DNA from: Calditrichota bacterium
Lineage (GTDB): Bacteria > CLD3
Assembly (NCBI GenBank): GCA_008501735.1
Contig: QQUF01000033.1
Coordinates: 1-64,000, forward strand
Direction of reading: 5' to 3'
Length of the DNA stretch: 64,000 bases
Positions within the stretch are counted from its first letter, which is position 1; every line of letters starts with the position of its first letter. This document shows positions 32,407 to 40,626 of the stretch, piece by piece. The notes under the pieces are model-generated. The model was not told the DNA's origin, made no database searches, and worked only from the letters and a program-made list of their open reading frames with translations. The translations under genes were made by a program, and so were the position numbers.

Positions 32407-33486
32407 ATGTTTAAAAATCACGATTTAGTTCCGGATTATCAGTTCAAAGAAGTTAAATACGAACTTAAACCTTGCCTTGACCATCAAGGAAATCCTGTTG
32501 AAGGACTATTCAATGCTTGGATTACACTCAACAATCCAAGGCAATTCAATTCCTACACAACCCAAATGGTTAAAGATGTAATTTTGGCTTTCAGAAAAGC
32601 TTCGAATTCAAGAAATGTTGTTTCGGTAGTTTTTACAGGCGAAGGTGAAAAAGCATTTTGCACAGGTGGAAATACTAAAGAATACGCAGAATATTACGCA
32701 GGACAACCTGACGAATACAAACAATATATGCGACTTTTCAACGATATGGTTACAGCGATTTTGCATTGCGACAAACCTGTAATTTGTCGTGTGAACGGAA
32801 TGAGAATTGCAGGCGGACAAGAAATCGGAATGGCTTGTGATTTCACAGTTGCAAGTGATATGGCAATGTTTGGACAAGCAGGACCAAGACACGGTTCAGC
32901 TCCAGATGGCGGTTCAACAGACTTTCTCGCACTTTTTGTTGGAATCGAAAATGCAATGATTTCTTGCACTTATTGCGAAATGTGGAGTGCTTTTAAAGCA
33001 AAAAGATTAGGATTAATTACAGACTTCGCACCAGTTCTCAAAAAAGAAGGAAAATTTATTCCGAACCCTTTAGTAGAAACTGAAAAATATTTAGATTCTT
33101 TTGGTAAAATTGTTTACGGAGAATACAAAACAGGGGAAGCGAAAAACCAAGCAAAAGCATTAATGGCTGAATGCGAAGTTGACCTTTCACTTTTAGACAA
33201 AGAAGTAAATAAAATTTCTACTGCTTTAATGTATTTAGTACCAAATTGTGTTGCCAAAACAATCGAATCCCTCAGAAAACAAAAACTCCAACACTGGGAT
33301 AAAAACCGCGAAACAAACCGTTCTTGGCTCGGACTCAATATGATGACAGAAGGAAAAGCAGGTTTCAAGGCTTTCAACGAAGGTCCAAAAGGAAATCGTG
33401 AACTCGATTTTGTAAAACTTCGCCAACTACTCGCAAACGGCGAAAAATGGGGCGACGAATTAATCGAAAAAGTAATGCCTCGTTGA
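32407..33486 (+). CDS. oah: 6-oxocyclohex-1-ene-1-carbonyl-CoA hydrolase
   Basis: The 359-residue crotonase-superfamily protein is longer than ordinary enoyl-CoA hydratases, as Oah proteins are. Oxyanion-hole regions are GEKAFCTGGNTKEYAEYY and VNGMRIAGGQEIGMACDFTVASD; GQAGPRHGSAPDGGSTDFL is typical of this subfamily. Oah adds water twice to open the ring, yielding 3-hydroxypimelyl-CoA. It is the ring-cleavage enzyme and a good marker of the benzoyl-CoA pathway. It lies directly after had and is separated from the rest of the cluster by a 147-bp spacer containing a repeat-like inverted element. Confidence 0.92.
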   Translation: MFKNHDLVPDYQFKEVKYELKPCLDHQGNPVEGLFNAWITLNNPRQFNSYTTQMVKDVILAFRKASNSRNVVSVVFTGEGEKAFCTGGNTKEYAEYYAGQPDEYKQYMRLFNDMVTAILHCDKPVICRVNGMRIAGGQEIGMACDFTVASDMAMFGQAGPRHGSAPDGGSTDFLALFVGIENAMISCTYCEMWSAFKAKRLGLITDFAPVLKKEGKFIPNPLVETEKYLDSFGKIVYGEYKTGEAKNQAKALMAECEVDLSLLDKEVNKISTALMYLVPNCVAKTIESLRKQKLQHWDKNRETNRSWLGLNMMTEGKAGFKAFNEGPKGNRELDFVKLRQLLANGEKWGDELIEKVMPR

Positions 33487-33503
33487 TAATTAAGACTAAG
33501 ACT

Positions 33504-33600
33504 GTGCGTTTTGCAGCGTTCAACCCGATAATTTTGATGTTTTTCAAATAGGAAAAATTTTCCGATTTAGCGGGTCGAATGCGAAGCAGGCGAAACGCAC
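33504..33600. repeat. Imperfect inverted-repeat element, possible dispersed intergenic repeat
   Basis: The outer arms GTGCGTTTTGC... and ...GCGAAACGCAC are near-complementary, followed inward by CAACCCGATAA against the complement of TTAGCGGGTCG. The centre contains the palindrome GGAAAAATTTTCC. At 97 bp it is notably more GC-rich and more structured than other spacers here, and sits between oah and the GNAT gene. It looks like a non-autonomous dispersed repeat; copy number cannot be tested here. Confidence 0.5.
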
Positions 33601-33633
33601 CAAACCAAAATTCTAACAAAGAAAGAAAAAAAA

Positions 33634-34071
33634 TTGAATTACACTATCCGAAAAATCGAAATCAAAGACACACAGGCAATAATTGAAATTGACGGAATCC
33701 ATTCCGGTGAGAAAAAACTTGATTACTGGGAAAAAAGAATCAAACACTTTGTAGATGAACAAGAAAACCTAACACTTGGTTTTGTCGCCGAAGATGAAAA
33801 TAAAATTATCGGTTTCATTCTTGCAGAAGGTCGAGCTTGGGAATTTGGTTCTCCACTTTGTGGCTGGATTTTTGGAATTGGAGTTCTTCCTGAGTATCAA
33901 AGGTCAGGAATCGCTGTTGAACTTTGTAAACAGGTTTGTACAAAATTCAACTCATTGGGAATTTCAACTATTCGCACTATGGTAAAAAAAGACGATTTAA
34001 ACGTTCTCAGCTTTTTTCGTTCAGTCGGATTTAAGGCAGGAACTTTTTTTGAACTTGAATTGGAAATTTAA
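33634..34071 (+). CDS. GNAT family N-acetyltransferase within the benzoyl-CoA cluster
   Basis: The 145-residue protein has the GNAT fold: YTIRKIEIKDTQAIIEID, a core strand GWIFGIGVLPEYQRSGIAVELCKQV carrying the acetyl-CoA loop (Q/RxxGIA variant), and a C-terminal FFRSVGFKAGTFFELEL. The start is TTG (33634), preceded by an A/G-rich stretch GAAAGAAAAAAA; no ATG exists before the conserved N-terminus. It lies 3 bp before dch, so it is cotranslated with pathway enzymes. Lysine acetylation by GNAT enzymes controls benzoyl-CoA ligase in Rhodopseudomonas, which offers a possible but untested role. Confidence 0.8.
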   Translation: MNYTIRKIEIKDTQAIIEIDGIHSGEKKLDYWEKRIKHFVDEQENLTLGFVAEDENKIIGFILAEGRAWEFGSPLCGWIFGIGVLPEYQRSGIAVELCKQVCTKFNSLGISTIRTMVKKDDLNVLSFFRSVGFKAGTFFELELEI

Positions 34072-34074
34072 AAA

Positions 34075-34848
34075 ATGACAAATTACAATAAAATTAATGT
34101 CGCTCATTCCTACGAAGGTCAAATCCTTTCAATTATTTTGGATTCGCCAAAAGGTAATGTTTTGGACGGTGAAATGATGTCTGAAATTCTTTCGGTTCTA
34201 CAAAACGAAGCAACTGACAAAAATGTCAAAGCTCTCATTTTCAAAGCAGAAGGAAAGCATTTTTCTTTTGGAGCAAGCGTTCCTGAACACACAAAAGATA
34301 AAGTCGGCGAAATGCTCACAGCCTTTCACGCAATTTTCAAAGAAATGGTTAAACTTTGCAAACCGACGTTTTCTGTCGTTCAAGGTCAATGCCTTGGTGG
34401 AGGAATGGAATTGGCGATTTTCAGCAATTGGATTTTTGCTTCAAGCGATGCAAAATTCGGTCAACCCGAAGTGAATCTCGGAGTTTTTCCACCGATTGCT
34501 TCTGTGATTTTGCCTTACTTAATCGGACTTGCAAAATCCGACGATTTAATCTTAAGTGGAAGAACAATAACTGCTCAAGAAGCTCTCGAAATGCACTTGG
34601 TTCATTCTGTTTCTGAGAATCCTGAAACGAAATTAAAGGATTTTATTGAAACACACATTCTTCCAAAAAGTGCCGTTGCACTTCATTTTTCAGTAAAATC
34701 TGCTCGTTACGACTACTACCATCATTTTAACAAAAACATTAACTCTCTCGAAAAAATGTACATCGAAGAATTGATGGAAACTAAAGACGCAAACGAAGGG
34801 ATTAATTCATTTTTGGAAAGACGCAAACCAAACTGGACAAATGAATAA
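34075..34848 (+). CDS. dch: Cyclohexa-1,5-diene-1-carbonyl-CoA hydratase
   Basis: The 257-residue crotonase-fold protein has LDSPKGNVLDGEMM, oxyanion-hole segments FKAEGKHFSFGASVPEH and VQGQCLGGGMELAIFSNWIFAS, and FGQPEVNLGVFPPIASVILP. The FSFGASVPEH stretch, with Ser-Val after the Ala, is characteristic of dienoyl-CoA hydratases (Dch/BadK-like/BzdX) rather than beta-oxidation hydratases. The enzyme adds water to the benzoyl-CoA reductase product. Its stop TAA is directly followed by the ATG of the SDR gene. Confidence 0.85.
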   Translation: MTNYNKINVAHSYEGQILSIILDSPKGNVLDGEMMSEILSVLQNEATDKNVKALIFKAEGKHFSFGASVPEHTKDKVGEMLTAFHAIFKEMVKLCKPTFSVVQGQCLGGGMELAIFSNWIFASSDAKFGQPEVNLGVFPPIASVILPYLIGLAKSDDLILSGRTITAQEALEMHLVHSVSENPETKLKDFIETHILPKSAVALHFSVKSARYDYYHHFNKNINSLEKMYIEELMETKDANEGINSFLERRKPNWTNE

Positions 34849-35571
34849 ATGTTAAGTTTTGACTTCACAAACAAAATTGCTCTCGTAACAGGTGGGAACG
34901 GTGGAATCGGTTCTGCAATTGCAAAATTATTTTTGGAAGCAAGTGCAACTGTTGTTTGTGTGGATTTGAAGAAACCCGAAAATCCTTTGGAAAATTGCCA
35001 CTACTTTGAAGCTGACGTTTCAAGTTTTGATTCAGTAGAAAATTGCATTTCTCAAGTCATTGAAAAATTCGGCAAAATTGATTTCCTCATCAACAACGCA
35101 GGAATTTCAAGAGATTCCGTTGTTTGGAAAATGTCAGAAAACGACTGGAATTCAGTTTTGGACGTAAACTTGAAAGGTGCTTTTAATTTCATCAGACAAG
35201 TTTCACCTCATTTCAAAACAAGTGGTTTTGGCAAAATCGTCAATGTTTCTTCAATCAACGGAATGCGTGGAAAATTCGGTTTGGCAAACTACTCTGCTTC
35301 CAAAGCAGGTTTGATTGGTTTAACCAAAACAGTTGCGAAAGAACTCGGGAAATTTAACGTAAACGTGAACGCAGTTGCTCCGGGAATTGTCGGAACGAAT
35401 TTAGTTAAAAAATTGCCTGAAAATATTTTGGCAAAAGCACTTACCGAAACAGTTTTAAACCGATTTGCAGAACCAGAAGACGTTGCAAAAGCAATTCTAT
35501 TTTTGTGCTCAGATTTCGCAAGACACATTACAGGCGAAGTTATTAAAGTCGATGGCGGACAATACATTTAA
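34849..35571 (+). CDS. SDR family oxidoreductase (FabG-like), likely 3-hydroxyacyl-CoA dehydrogenase role
   Basis: The 240-residue classical SDR has the cofactor loop [22 protein letters not shown], catalytic Ser in [22 protein letters not shown] (Tyr and Lys) and [11 protein letters not shown], ending in [12 protein letters not shown]. An Asp at the end of strand 2 (VVCVDLKKP) suggests NAD(H) preference. Placed between dch and the reductase subunits, it could oxidise 3-hydroxypimelyl-CoA or another hydroxyacyl-CoA in the lower pathway; this follows from context only. A perfect 32-bp palindrome follows its stop. Confidence 0.8.
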   Translation: MLSFDFTNKIALVTGGNGGIGSAIAKLFLEASATVVCVDLKKPENPLENCHYFEADVSSFDSVENCISQVIEKFGKIDFLINNAGISRDSVVWKMSENDWNSVLDVNLKGAFNFIRQVSPHFKTSGFGKIVNVSSINGMRGKFGLANYSASKAGLIGLTKTVAKELGKFNVNVNAVAPGIVGTNLVKKLPENILAKALTETVLNRFAEPEDVAKAILFLCSDFARHITGEVIKVDGGQYI

Positions 35572-35573
35572 AA

Positions 35574-35605
35574 TTGTAGAGACGCAATGCATTGCGTCTC
35601 TACAA
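35574..35605. repeat. Perfect 32-bp palindrome
   Basis: TTGTAGAGACGCAATG is followed immediately by its exact complement, ending at 35605. It begins 3 bp after the SDR stop. The GTAGAGACGC...GCGTCTCTAC type is a short palindromic repeat I have seen dispersed in Bacteroidota and cyanobacterial genomes. It may also shape the mRNA between the SDR gene and the reductase genes. Confidence 0.75.
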
Positions 35606-35641
35606 CGACAAATAGAAAATTTAATTTTTTAGGAAAATAAA

Positions 35642-36808
35642 ATGGCTCAAAAGTTTTTTGAAGATTGGAAAGGGAAAAACTTAGACGAAGTTTTTGAATT
35701 TTGTCGAGAACTTTCTGAAGACCCTGATTATCCAATTGTAAAACAATGGCGAGAAGCAGGCGGAAAAGTTATTGGACATTTTCAAGTTTACTTTCCCGAA
35801 GAAATCGCTCACGCAGCAGGTGTTTTGCCTGTAAAAATTTGTGGAGCTCAAGTTACAGGAATGGAAGCTGAATCTCATTTCGGTTCTTATCTCTGCTCTG
35901 TTATAAAAACTTCTCTTGAACTTGCTCTAACTGATAAAATCCAACTCGATATGTTTGTTACTCACCCAATTTGTGATGCTGCAAGAAATCTCGGAGCAAT
36001 TTGGGGAAGAAATTTTGACTACAAATGCCAAATCCTTTACTTACCTCAAAATCCAAATTCAAAACATTCGATTACTTACTTGACTGACGAATACAACAGA
36101 ATAAAAAGAGATGTTGAAGAAATCGCAGGAAGAAAAATCACAGACGACGATTTGAGAAATTCAATCACGGTTTTGAACGAAACTCGGTCTTTGATTCGTG
36201 AGCTTTACGCGATTAAAAATAAAACTCCTTGGTTAATAAATCCCGAAGATGCTTACGCTTTGGTTGCAGTTTCGAGTTTCATTCCAAAAGAAGAATACAA
36301 TGAATTTATGAAAACAATTCTTCCACAAATCAAAGCTCAAGACATTAAAAAACAAGACAAAATGCGAATCGTTTTTGAAGGCGGATTTTGTGAACAACCT
36401 CCTTTAGACTTGCTTCAAGCGATTGGTCGTTCTTGTTACGTTGTTGACGACGATTTGCTAATCGGCTTGCGTTACATTCTTGAAGACGTTGGCACAGACG
36501 GAAATCCAATGTATAATTTGGCAGAAGCCTACATCGAAAAATCTTCTTACAGTCCTGTTCAGCACGATTTGAGAAAATTAAAAGAAGATATGCTTTTGGA
36601 AAGAATCAAAAATTCCAACGCTGAAACTGCGATAATTACTGCCGCAAAAATGTGCGAACCTGGTTTGGAAGAGCAAGTTACTTACAGCAAAGCATTGGAC
36701 GAAGAAGGCATTCCTTACTTCATTAATGAATTTGAGGAAAATCAAACAACTTTCGACAGTTTGAGCATTCAGCTTGAGACTTTCGTTGAAAATTTACTTT
36801 TTGATTAA
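35642..36808 (+). CDS. bzdN: Benzoyl-CoA reductase subunit, BcrC/BzdN type
   Basis: The 388-residue protein is of the HgdB/BcrBC (2-hydroxyacyl-CoA dehydratase-like) fold: [28 protein letters not shown], then [31 protein letters not shown] and [27 protein letters not shown]. Its cysteines supply ligands for the Fe-S cluster of the catalytic half. With the BcrB-type subunit it binds benzoyl-CoA and carries out the two-electron ring reduction driven by ATP hydrolysis in the ATPase half. A start at 35642 follows AGGAAAATAAA. The length matches BcrC/BzdN (about 380-390). Alone it could be a hydroxyacyl-CoA dehydratase; the had-oah-dch context decides. Confidence 0.9.
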   Translation: MAQKFFEDWKGKNLDEVFEFCRELSEDPDYPIVKQWREAGGKVIGHFQVYFPEEIAHAAGVLPVKICGAQVTGMEAESHFGSYLCSVIKTSLELALTDKIQLDMFVTHPICDAARNLGAIWGRNFDYKCQILYLPQNPNSKHSITYLTDEYNRIKRDVEEIAGRKITDDDLRNSITVLNETRSLIRELYAIKNKTPWLINPEDAYALVAVSSFIPKEEYNEFMKTILPQIKAQDIKKQDKMRIVFEGGFCEQPPLDLLQAIGRSCYVVDDDLLIGLRYILEDVGTDGNPMYNLAEAYIEKSSYSPVQHDLRKLKEDMLLERIKNSNAETAIITAAKMCEPGLEEQVTYSKALDEEGIPYFINEFEENQTTFDSLSIQLETFVENLLFD

Positions 36809-36820
36809 GGAAAAATAAAA

Positions 36821-38104
36821 ATGGTTGATAAAAATATAGTTGGAAGAGGTAACAAAGACGGTGCAGCTTTATTCAGAGATTGGTTTAGTTCTCTTAACGA
36901 CGTTGCTGAAAGAAATGAAAGAAGTGCTTACGTTTTTGTAATGGGAAGTTTGAATGAAATTTTAAAATCATTCGATATGCCCGTTTCATTCCCTGAAATT
37001 AATTCTTTACAAACAGCAGTTAGAAAACAATCTCACGATTTGTTGACGCAAGCAGAAGATTACGGTTACTCTCCTGACATTTGCGGTTATGTGAAAGCTG
37101 ACGTTGCAGTTCAGCTCGCAGGCGGAGAACACCCAATGGGAAAAATCCCAAAACCTTCGATTGCAGTTTTGACAAACGCTTGTAACACTTACATCAAATG
37201 GGCTGAAATTTGGGAAAGAATGTACGGAACTCCAATTGTAACTCTTGACGTTCCGGGAACTCGTTCACAAGGAACTCAGACTTGGCAAGGAAATTCCGAT
37301 TTTGAAAATGACAAACGTTACGTCTCAGCTCAACTCAAAGAATTAATCGAAACTTGTGAAAAAGTTACAGGCAAAAAATTCGACATCGACAAATTCCGTG
37401 AAGTTCTTGGTTACGCAAACGATATGAGTGTTTCTTGGAAAAGAATTCTTGAACTAAATCAGGCTTGTCCTTCTGTTTTTAATGCTTTGACTGACGGAAC
37501 AATCTTTCTTGGAGTTGCTAACGGTTTCCGTGGTACAAAGGAAGGAAGCGAGTATTTTAAGAATTTAGTTGAAGAAATGGAATTCAAAGTCGCTAACGAA
37601 ATCGGAACTCTTTCTGAAGAGAAATTCCGTTTGGCTTTTGTTGGTGTTCCTTGTTACCCAATTTTCAGAAGATTCAATGAATTCTTCACTGATTGGGGCG
37701 GAAATTTTGTCCACTCTACTTACTTATGGTTTGCAGCTGGCGGAACAAATCTTGGCTTTGAATACGACTTGAAAAATCCAATCGACAGTTTAGCCGAAGG
37801 ACTTTTGATTAGTGTGCGTGATGCGATGGATTCAATGTTTTACCAAGACGAATCAATAATGTCAATGATTGATTCTTACAAACTTGACGGAGTTGTTTAC
37901 CACCCGATTAAAAGTTGTAGAACTGTTTCGACCGGACTTTCAGACGGTAGAAGAAGTATTATGAAACAACGCCCTGAGATTTCAACTTTGTTCATTGAAT
38001 CGGATATGATGGACAAAAGAGTTGTTTCCGAAGCTCAAATGAAAAACAGAATTGATGCTTACTTTGAAGGAATGATTTCCAGAAAACAGCAAGTTAGTGT
38101 TTAA
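36821..38104 (+). CDS. bzdO: Benzoyl-CoA reductase subunit, BcrB/BzdO type
   Basis: The 427-residue partner of the previous subunit has the same fold: SPDICGYVKADVAVQLAGGEHP, VLTNACNTYIKWAEIWERMYG, TLDVPGTRSQGTQTWQGN, then FVGVPCYPIFRRFNEFFTDWGG and HPIKSCRTVSTGLSDGRR. The cysteines in these stretches are cluster ligand candidates. BcrB/BzdO proteins are 430-450 residues, so it is full length. AAGGAAAAATAAAA precedes the ATG, 12 bp after the BzdN stop. A hairpin and a 63-bp spacer follow before the ATPase subunits. Confidence 0.9.
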   Translation: MVDKNIVGRGNKDGAALFRDWFSSLNDVAERNERSAYVFVMGSLNEILKSFDMPVSFPEINSLQTAVRKQSHDLLTQAEDYGYSPDICGYVKADVAVQLAGGEHPMGKIPKPSIAVLTNACNTYIKWAEIWERMYGTPIVTLDVPGTRSQGTQTWQGNSDFENDKRYVSAQLKELIETCEKVTGKKFDIDKFREVLGYANDMSVSWKRILELNQACPSVFNALTDGTIFLGVANGFRGTKEGSEYFKNLVEEMEFKVANEIGTLSEEKFRLAFVGVPCYPIFRRFNEFFTDWGGNFVHSTYLWFAAGGTNLGFEYDLKNPIDSLAEGLLISVRDAMDSMFYQDESIMSMIDSYKLDGVVYHPIKSCRTVSTGLSDGRRSIMKQRPEISTLFIESDMMDKRVVSEAQMKNRIDAYFEGMISRKQQVSV

Positions 38105-38113
38105 ACAATTTCA

Positions 38114-38144
38114 GTGAGAGCCTGACTTTGAGTCAGACACTCAC
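38114..38144 (+). promoter_or_regulatory. Intra-operon hairpin between catalytic and ATPase subunit genes
   Basis: GTGAG (38114-38118) pairs with CTCAC (38140-38144), and CTGACT pairs with AGTCAG (38122-38127 with 38131-38136) around a TTG loop. There is no strong T-run, so it is more likely an mRNA stability or processing element than a terminator. Confidence 0.5.
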
Positions 38145-38167
38145 AATTTTTAAGAAAGGTTAAAAAT

Positions 38168-38983
38168 ATGGCTTACGCAGCAGGAGTTGACGTTGGTTCG
38201 ACTCAAACAAAAGCGATAATTATTGATGAAGATAAAAATATTGTTGGAAGAGCTTTAATTTACACTGGAGCGAATGTTACACAAGCAGCAGAAAAATCAT
38301 TCCAACAAGCTCTCAAAGATGCAAACATCGGCGAAGAAGAGGTCGAATACGTAATCGGAACAGGTTACGGAAGATACAAAGTTACTTTCGGGAACAAGCA
38401 AATCACAGAAATTAGCTGTCACGGAAGAGGTGCAGTTCATATGTTTCCAAAAACAAAAACTGTAATCGATATGGGCGGACAAGACAGTAAAGCGATTTCT
38501 GTTAGTCCAAACGGCGAAATTGTGGATTTTTGTATGAATGACAAATGTGCCGCAGGAACAGGAAGATTTCTCGGAGCTGCTTCAATGGCTTTGGACATTC
38601 CTTTAGACGACCTTGGACCAACTTCATTAAATGCAGAAAAACCTGTTAGAATCAGTACTACTTGTACTGTTTTTGCAGAATCTGAAATCCTTTCTTGGCT
38701 CGGAAAAGGTAAAAAAGTTGAAGACATTCTTTGGGGAGTTCACCAATCAATTTCTTCACGTTCAATCGGACTTTTAAGAAGAGTCGGAATTGAAGAAGAA
38801 GTTACTTTCACTGGCGGTGTTGCAAGAAATACAGGAATGATAAAAGCAATGGAAGACGGATTAAAGAAGAAAATTAATGTTTGTGAAGATTCGCATTACA
38901 TCGGAGCTTTGGGAGCTGCACTTTTTTCACTCGACCACATTTTTGCAAGCCGTAAACCAAAAGTAAAGGAATTAGCAAAATGA
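38168..38983 (+). CDS. bzdP: Benzoyl-CoA reductase ATPase subunit (BzdP/BcrA-D type), first of two
   Basis: The 271-residue ASKHA-fold ATPase of the BcrAD/BadFG family has phosphate loop 1 [14 protein letters not shown], a second loop [12 protein letters not shown], adenosine-site text [11 protein letters not shown], and the Cys pair that holds the bridging [4Fe-4S] cluster ([15 protein letters not shown] and [11 protein letters not shown]). It hydrolyses ATP to push low-potential electrons to the catalytic half. Thauera-type BcrA is about 430 residues, whereas both ATPase subunits here are 271. This points to the Bzd (Azoarcus) type; assignment to P rather than Q rests on gene order. The last bases overlap the next start in ATGA. 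Confidence 0.85.
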   Translation: MAYAAGVDVGSTQTKAIIIDEDKNIVGRALIYTGANVTQAAEKSFQQALKDANIGEEEVEYVIGTGYGRYKVTFGNKQITEISCHGRGAVHMFPKTKTVIDMGGQDSKAISVSPNGEIVDFCMNDKCAAGTGRFLGAASMALDIPLDDLGPTSLNAEKPVRISTTCTVFAESEILSWLGKGKKVEDILWGVHQSISSRSIGLLRRVGIEEEVTFTGGVARNTGMIKAMEDGLKKKINVCEDSHYIGALGAALFSLDHIFASRKPKVKELAK

Positions 38984-39795
38984 ATTACACATTAGGACTT
39001 GACGTAGGTTCAACTTACACAAAAGCTATAATTCTTAACGAAGACCACCAAATCATTAATAAAAAAATGATGCAAACAGGCTCAAGATTATTGAAAGTAG
39101 CTGAACAAATTACAGATGAAATCACAAAAGAAGCAAATTTGAGCAAAGACCAAATTTCTTACACAATCACAACAGGATACGGAAGACATTTAGTGCCTTT
39201 CAGAGATTTGCAAGTTACAGATTTGACAGCGGCGGCAAGAGGTGCAAAATTCCTTTTTCCAAACACAAAGACAATTCTTGACATCGGCGGACAAACAATG
39301 AAAGCGAGTCGAATTGACGACAAATCTAAAGTTGTTACTTTCAGACTCAACGACAAATGTGCTTCGGGAACAGGTGCATTTTTGGAAAAAACTGTCCGTT
39401 ATATGGGCTATGAAACCGAAGAAATTGGTTCATTGCTTAATCTTTCTAAAGAGAAGGTTACAATTTCAGGTGTTTGTGCAGTTTTTGCGGAATCGGAAGT
39501 TATCAGTCATCTTTCAGAAGGAGTTCCACCGGAAGACATAATGTTTGGTGCGATTTTATCTTTGACTGACCGTTCAACTCAGTTAATGAAAAGAATCAAA
39601 GCAGAACCGGAATACACTTTAATCGGTGGAATTCTACGTTGGAAAAAAATGGCGGAAGTCATCAGCGAAAGGCTAAACTCCGAAGTGAACGTTCCAGAAG
39701 GTGAAATGCCACAATTTACGGCAGCTTTAGGCTGTGCAATTTTGGGACATTTAAGACTCAAAACACTTAAAGAAACAGAAGCTGTTGTAGGATAA
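38980..39795 (+). CDS. bzdQ: Benzoyl-CoA reductase ATPase subunit (BzdQ/BcrA-D type), second of two
   Basis: The 271-residue paralogue of the preceding subunit has [51 protein letters not shown] and [12 protein letters not shown] in equivalent places. The two subunits form a heterodimer that shares one Fe-S cluster, each contributing two Cys, consistent with the conserved pairs seen in both. The sequences are well diverged, as expected for an old duplication. The 4-bp overlap with bzdP indicates coupled translation and balanced stoichiometry. The hemerythrin-like gene follows after 4 bp. Confidence 0.85.
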   Translation: MNYTLGLDVGSTYTKAIILNEDHQIINKKMMQTGSRLLKVAEQITDEITKEANLSKDQISYTITTGYGRHLVPFRDLQVTDLTAAARGAKFLFPNTKTILDIGGQTMKASRIDDKSKVVTFRLNDKCASGTGAFLEKTVRYMGYETEEIGSLLNLSKEKVTISGVCAVFAESEVISHLSEGVPPEDIMFGAILSLTDRSTQLMKRIKAEPEYTLIGGILRWKKMAEVISERLNSEVNVPEGEMPQFTAALGCAILGHLRLKTLKETEAVVG

Positions 39796-39799
39796 AATT

Positions 39800-40381
39800 A
39801 TGAAAGCAACACAGATTTTAACCGAAGAACACAAAATTATTCTTAAAGCCCTTGATTGTTTGGAAAAATTCGTTTTGGAGTCAAAAGCCCAAAACGAATT
39901 GGACGCTGCAATTGCTGAAATCTTTTTTGATTTTATTGAAAATTTTGCTGACAAAACTCACCACAGCAAAGAAGAAGATTTGCTTTTTATTGCAATGAAT
40001 AAGTACGGACTTTCAATGGAAATGGGTCCAATTGCAGTAATGCTCGAAGAACACGAACAAGGAAGAAACTGTGTTCTTGGAATGAAAGATGCACTTGAAT
40101 CTTCAAACATCGAAGGCTTTTCAGTAAATGCGACCAATTTTATTGGAATGCTAAGAAATCATATTTACAAAGAAGACAACATTCTTTATCCGATGGCAAA
40201 CAATTCATTTCCTGAATCGGAGTCCACAAAATTGTTGAATGATTTTCACGAAGTTGAAGCACTTAATGGAAACATAAGAATTCGCAATTTTTACAACTTA
40301 GCCAAGAATCTTTGTAAAAAGTATGAAGTTCCATTTTTAGCAGATTCTGAAATTCCAAATTTAAAATCGGAATTTTTATAA
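39800..40381 (+). CDS. Hemerythrin-like (HHE domain) protein
   Basis: The 193-residue helical protein has a metal-ligand set in order: LTEEHKIILKAL, KTHHSKEEDLLF, LEEHEQGR and LRNHIYKEDNILYPM. This is the His/Glu pattern of a four-helix bundle diiron site. Such proteins bind O2 or NO or store iron. It starts 4 bp after bzdQ, so it is produced with an enzyme whose clusters are destroyed by oxygen; a scavenging or sensing role is plausible but inferred. The C-terminal 40 residues extend past the HHE bundle and have no clear motif. Confidence 0.85.
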   Translation: MKATQILTEEHKIILKALDCLEKFVLESKAQNELDAAIAEIFFDFIENFADKTHHSKEEDLLFIAMNKYGLSMEMGPIAVMLEEHEQGRNCVLGMKDALESSNIEGFSVNATNFIGMLRNHIYKEDNILYPMANNSFPESESTKLLNDFHEVEALNGNIRIRNFYNLAKNLCKKYEVPFLADSEIPNLKSEFL

Positions 40382-40382
40382 A

Positions 40383-40619
40383 ATGGTAAGTCCAAACACA
40401 TCAAGTTGCAAACTAGTTGACGATGACCATCTCATTGCAAAAGGTTGGAAAAAGCGTTACATCGCTGACCCAAGAATGGCAAGAGAAGCAAAAGACAATT
40501 ACGAAACTCTTGGCTACGAAGTACACTTTGAGCCATTCGATTCTGAAAATGTTGAAGAAGAATGTCAGGGTTGCAGAATGGTTTTGGAAAAATTCGTTAC
40601 GGTTTACACTCGGAAATAA
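40383..40619 (+). CDS. Small CxxC protein at the end of the benzoyl-CoA cluster
   Basis: The 78-residue soluble protein starts MVSPNTSSCKLVDDDH and contains KGWKKRYIADPRMAREAKDNYETLGYEVHFEPFD and ECQGCRMVLEKFVTVYT. The CQGC pair with Cys9 could bind a metal or act in redox. The middle resembles the ferredoxin-like alpha/beta fragment of proteins that fetch metal or measure amino acids, but I cannot assign it. It starts immediately after the hemerythrin gene (1 bp between), so it belongs to the same transcript. It converges with tamB with only 7 bp between them and no visible terminator. Confidence 0.7.
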   Translation: MVSPNTSSCKLVDDDHLIAKGWKKRYIADPRMAREAKDNYETLGYEVHFEPFDSENVEEECQGCRMVLEKFVTVYTRK

Positions 40620-40626
40620 TAAAATT

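Noticed and set aside
33374-33619. 81-residue minus-strand frame
   Set aside because: It crosses the inverted-repeat element and the end of oah; there is no start signal, and repeats often create such frames.
35642-39795. 2-hydroxyacyl-CoA dehydratase and activator
   Set aside because: The folds are shared, but two ATPase subunits plus adjacent had, oah and dch fit benzoyl-CoA reductase.
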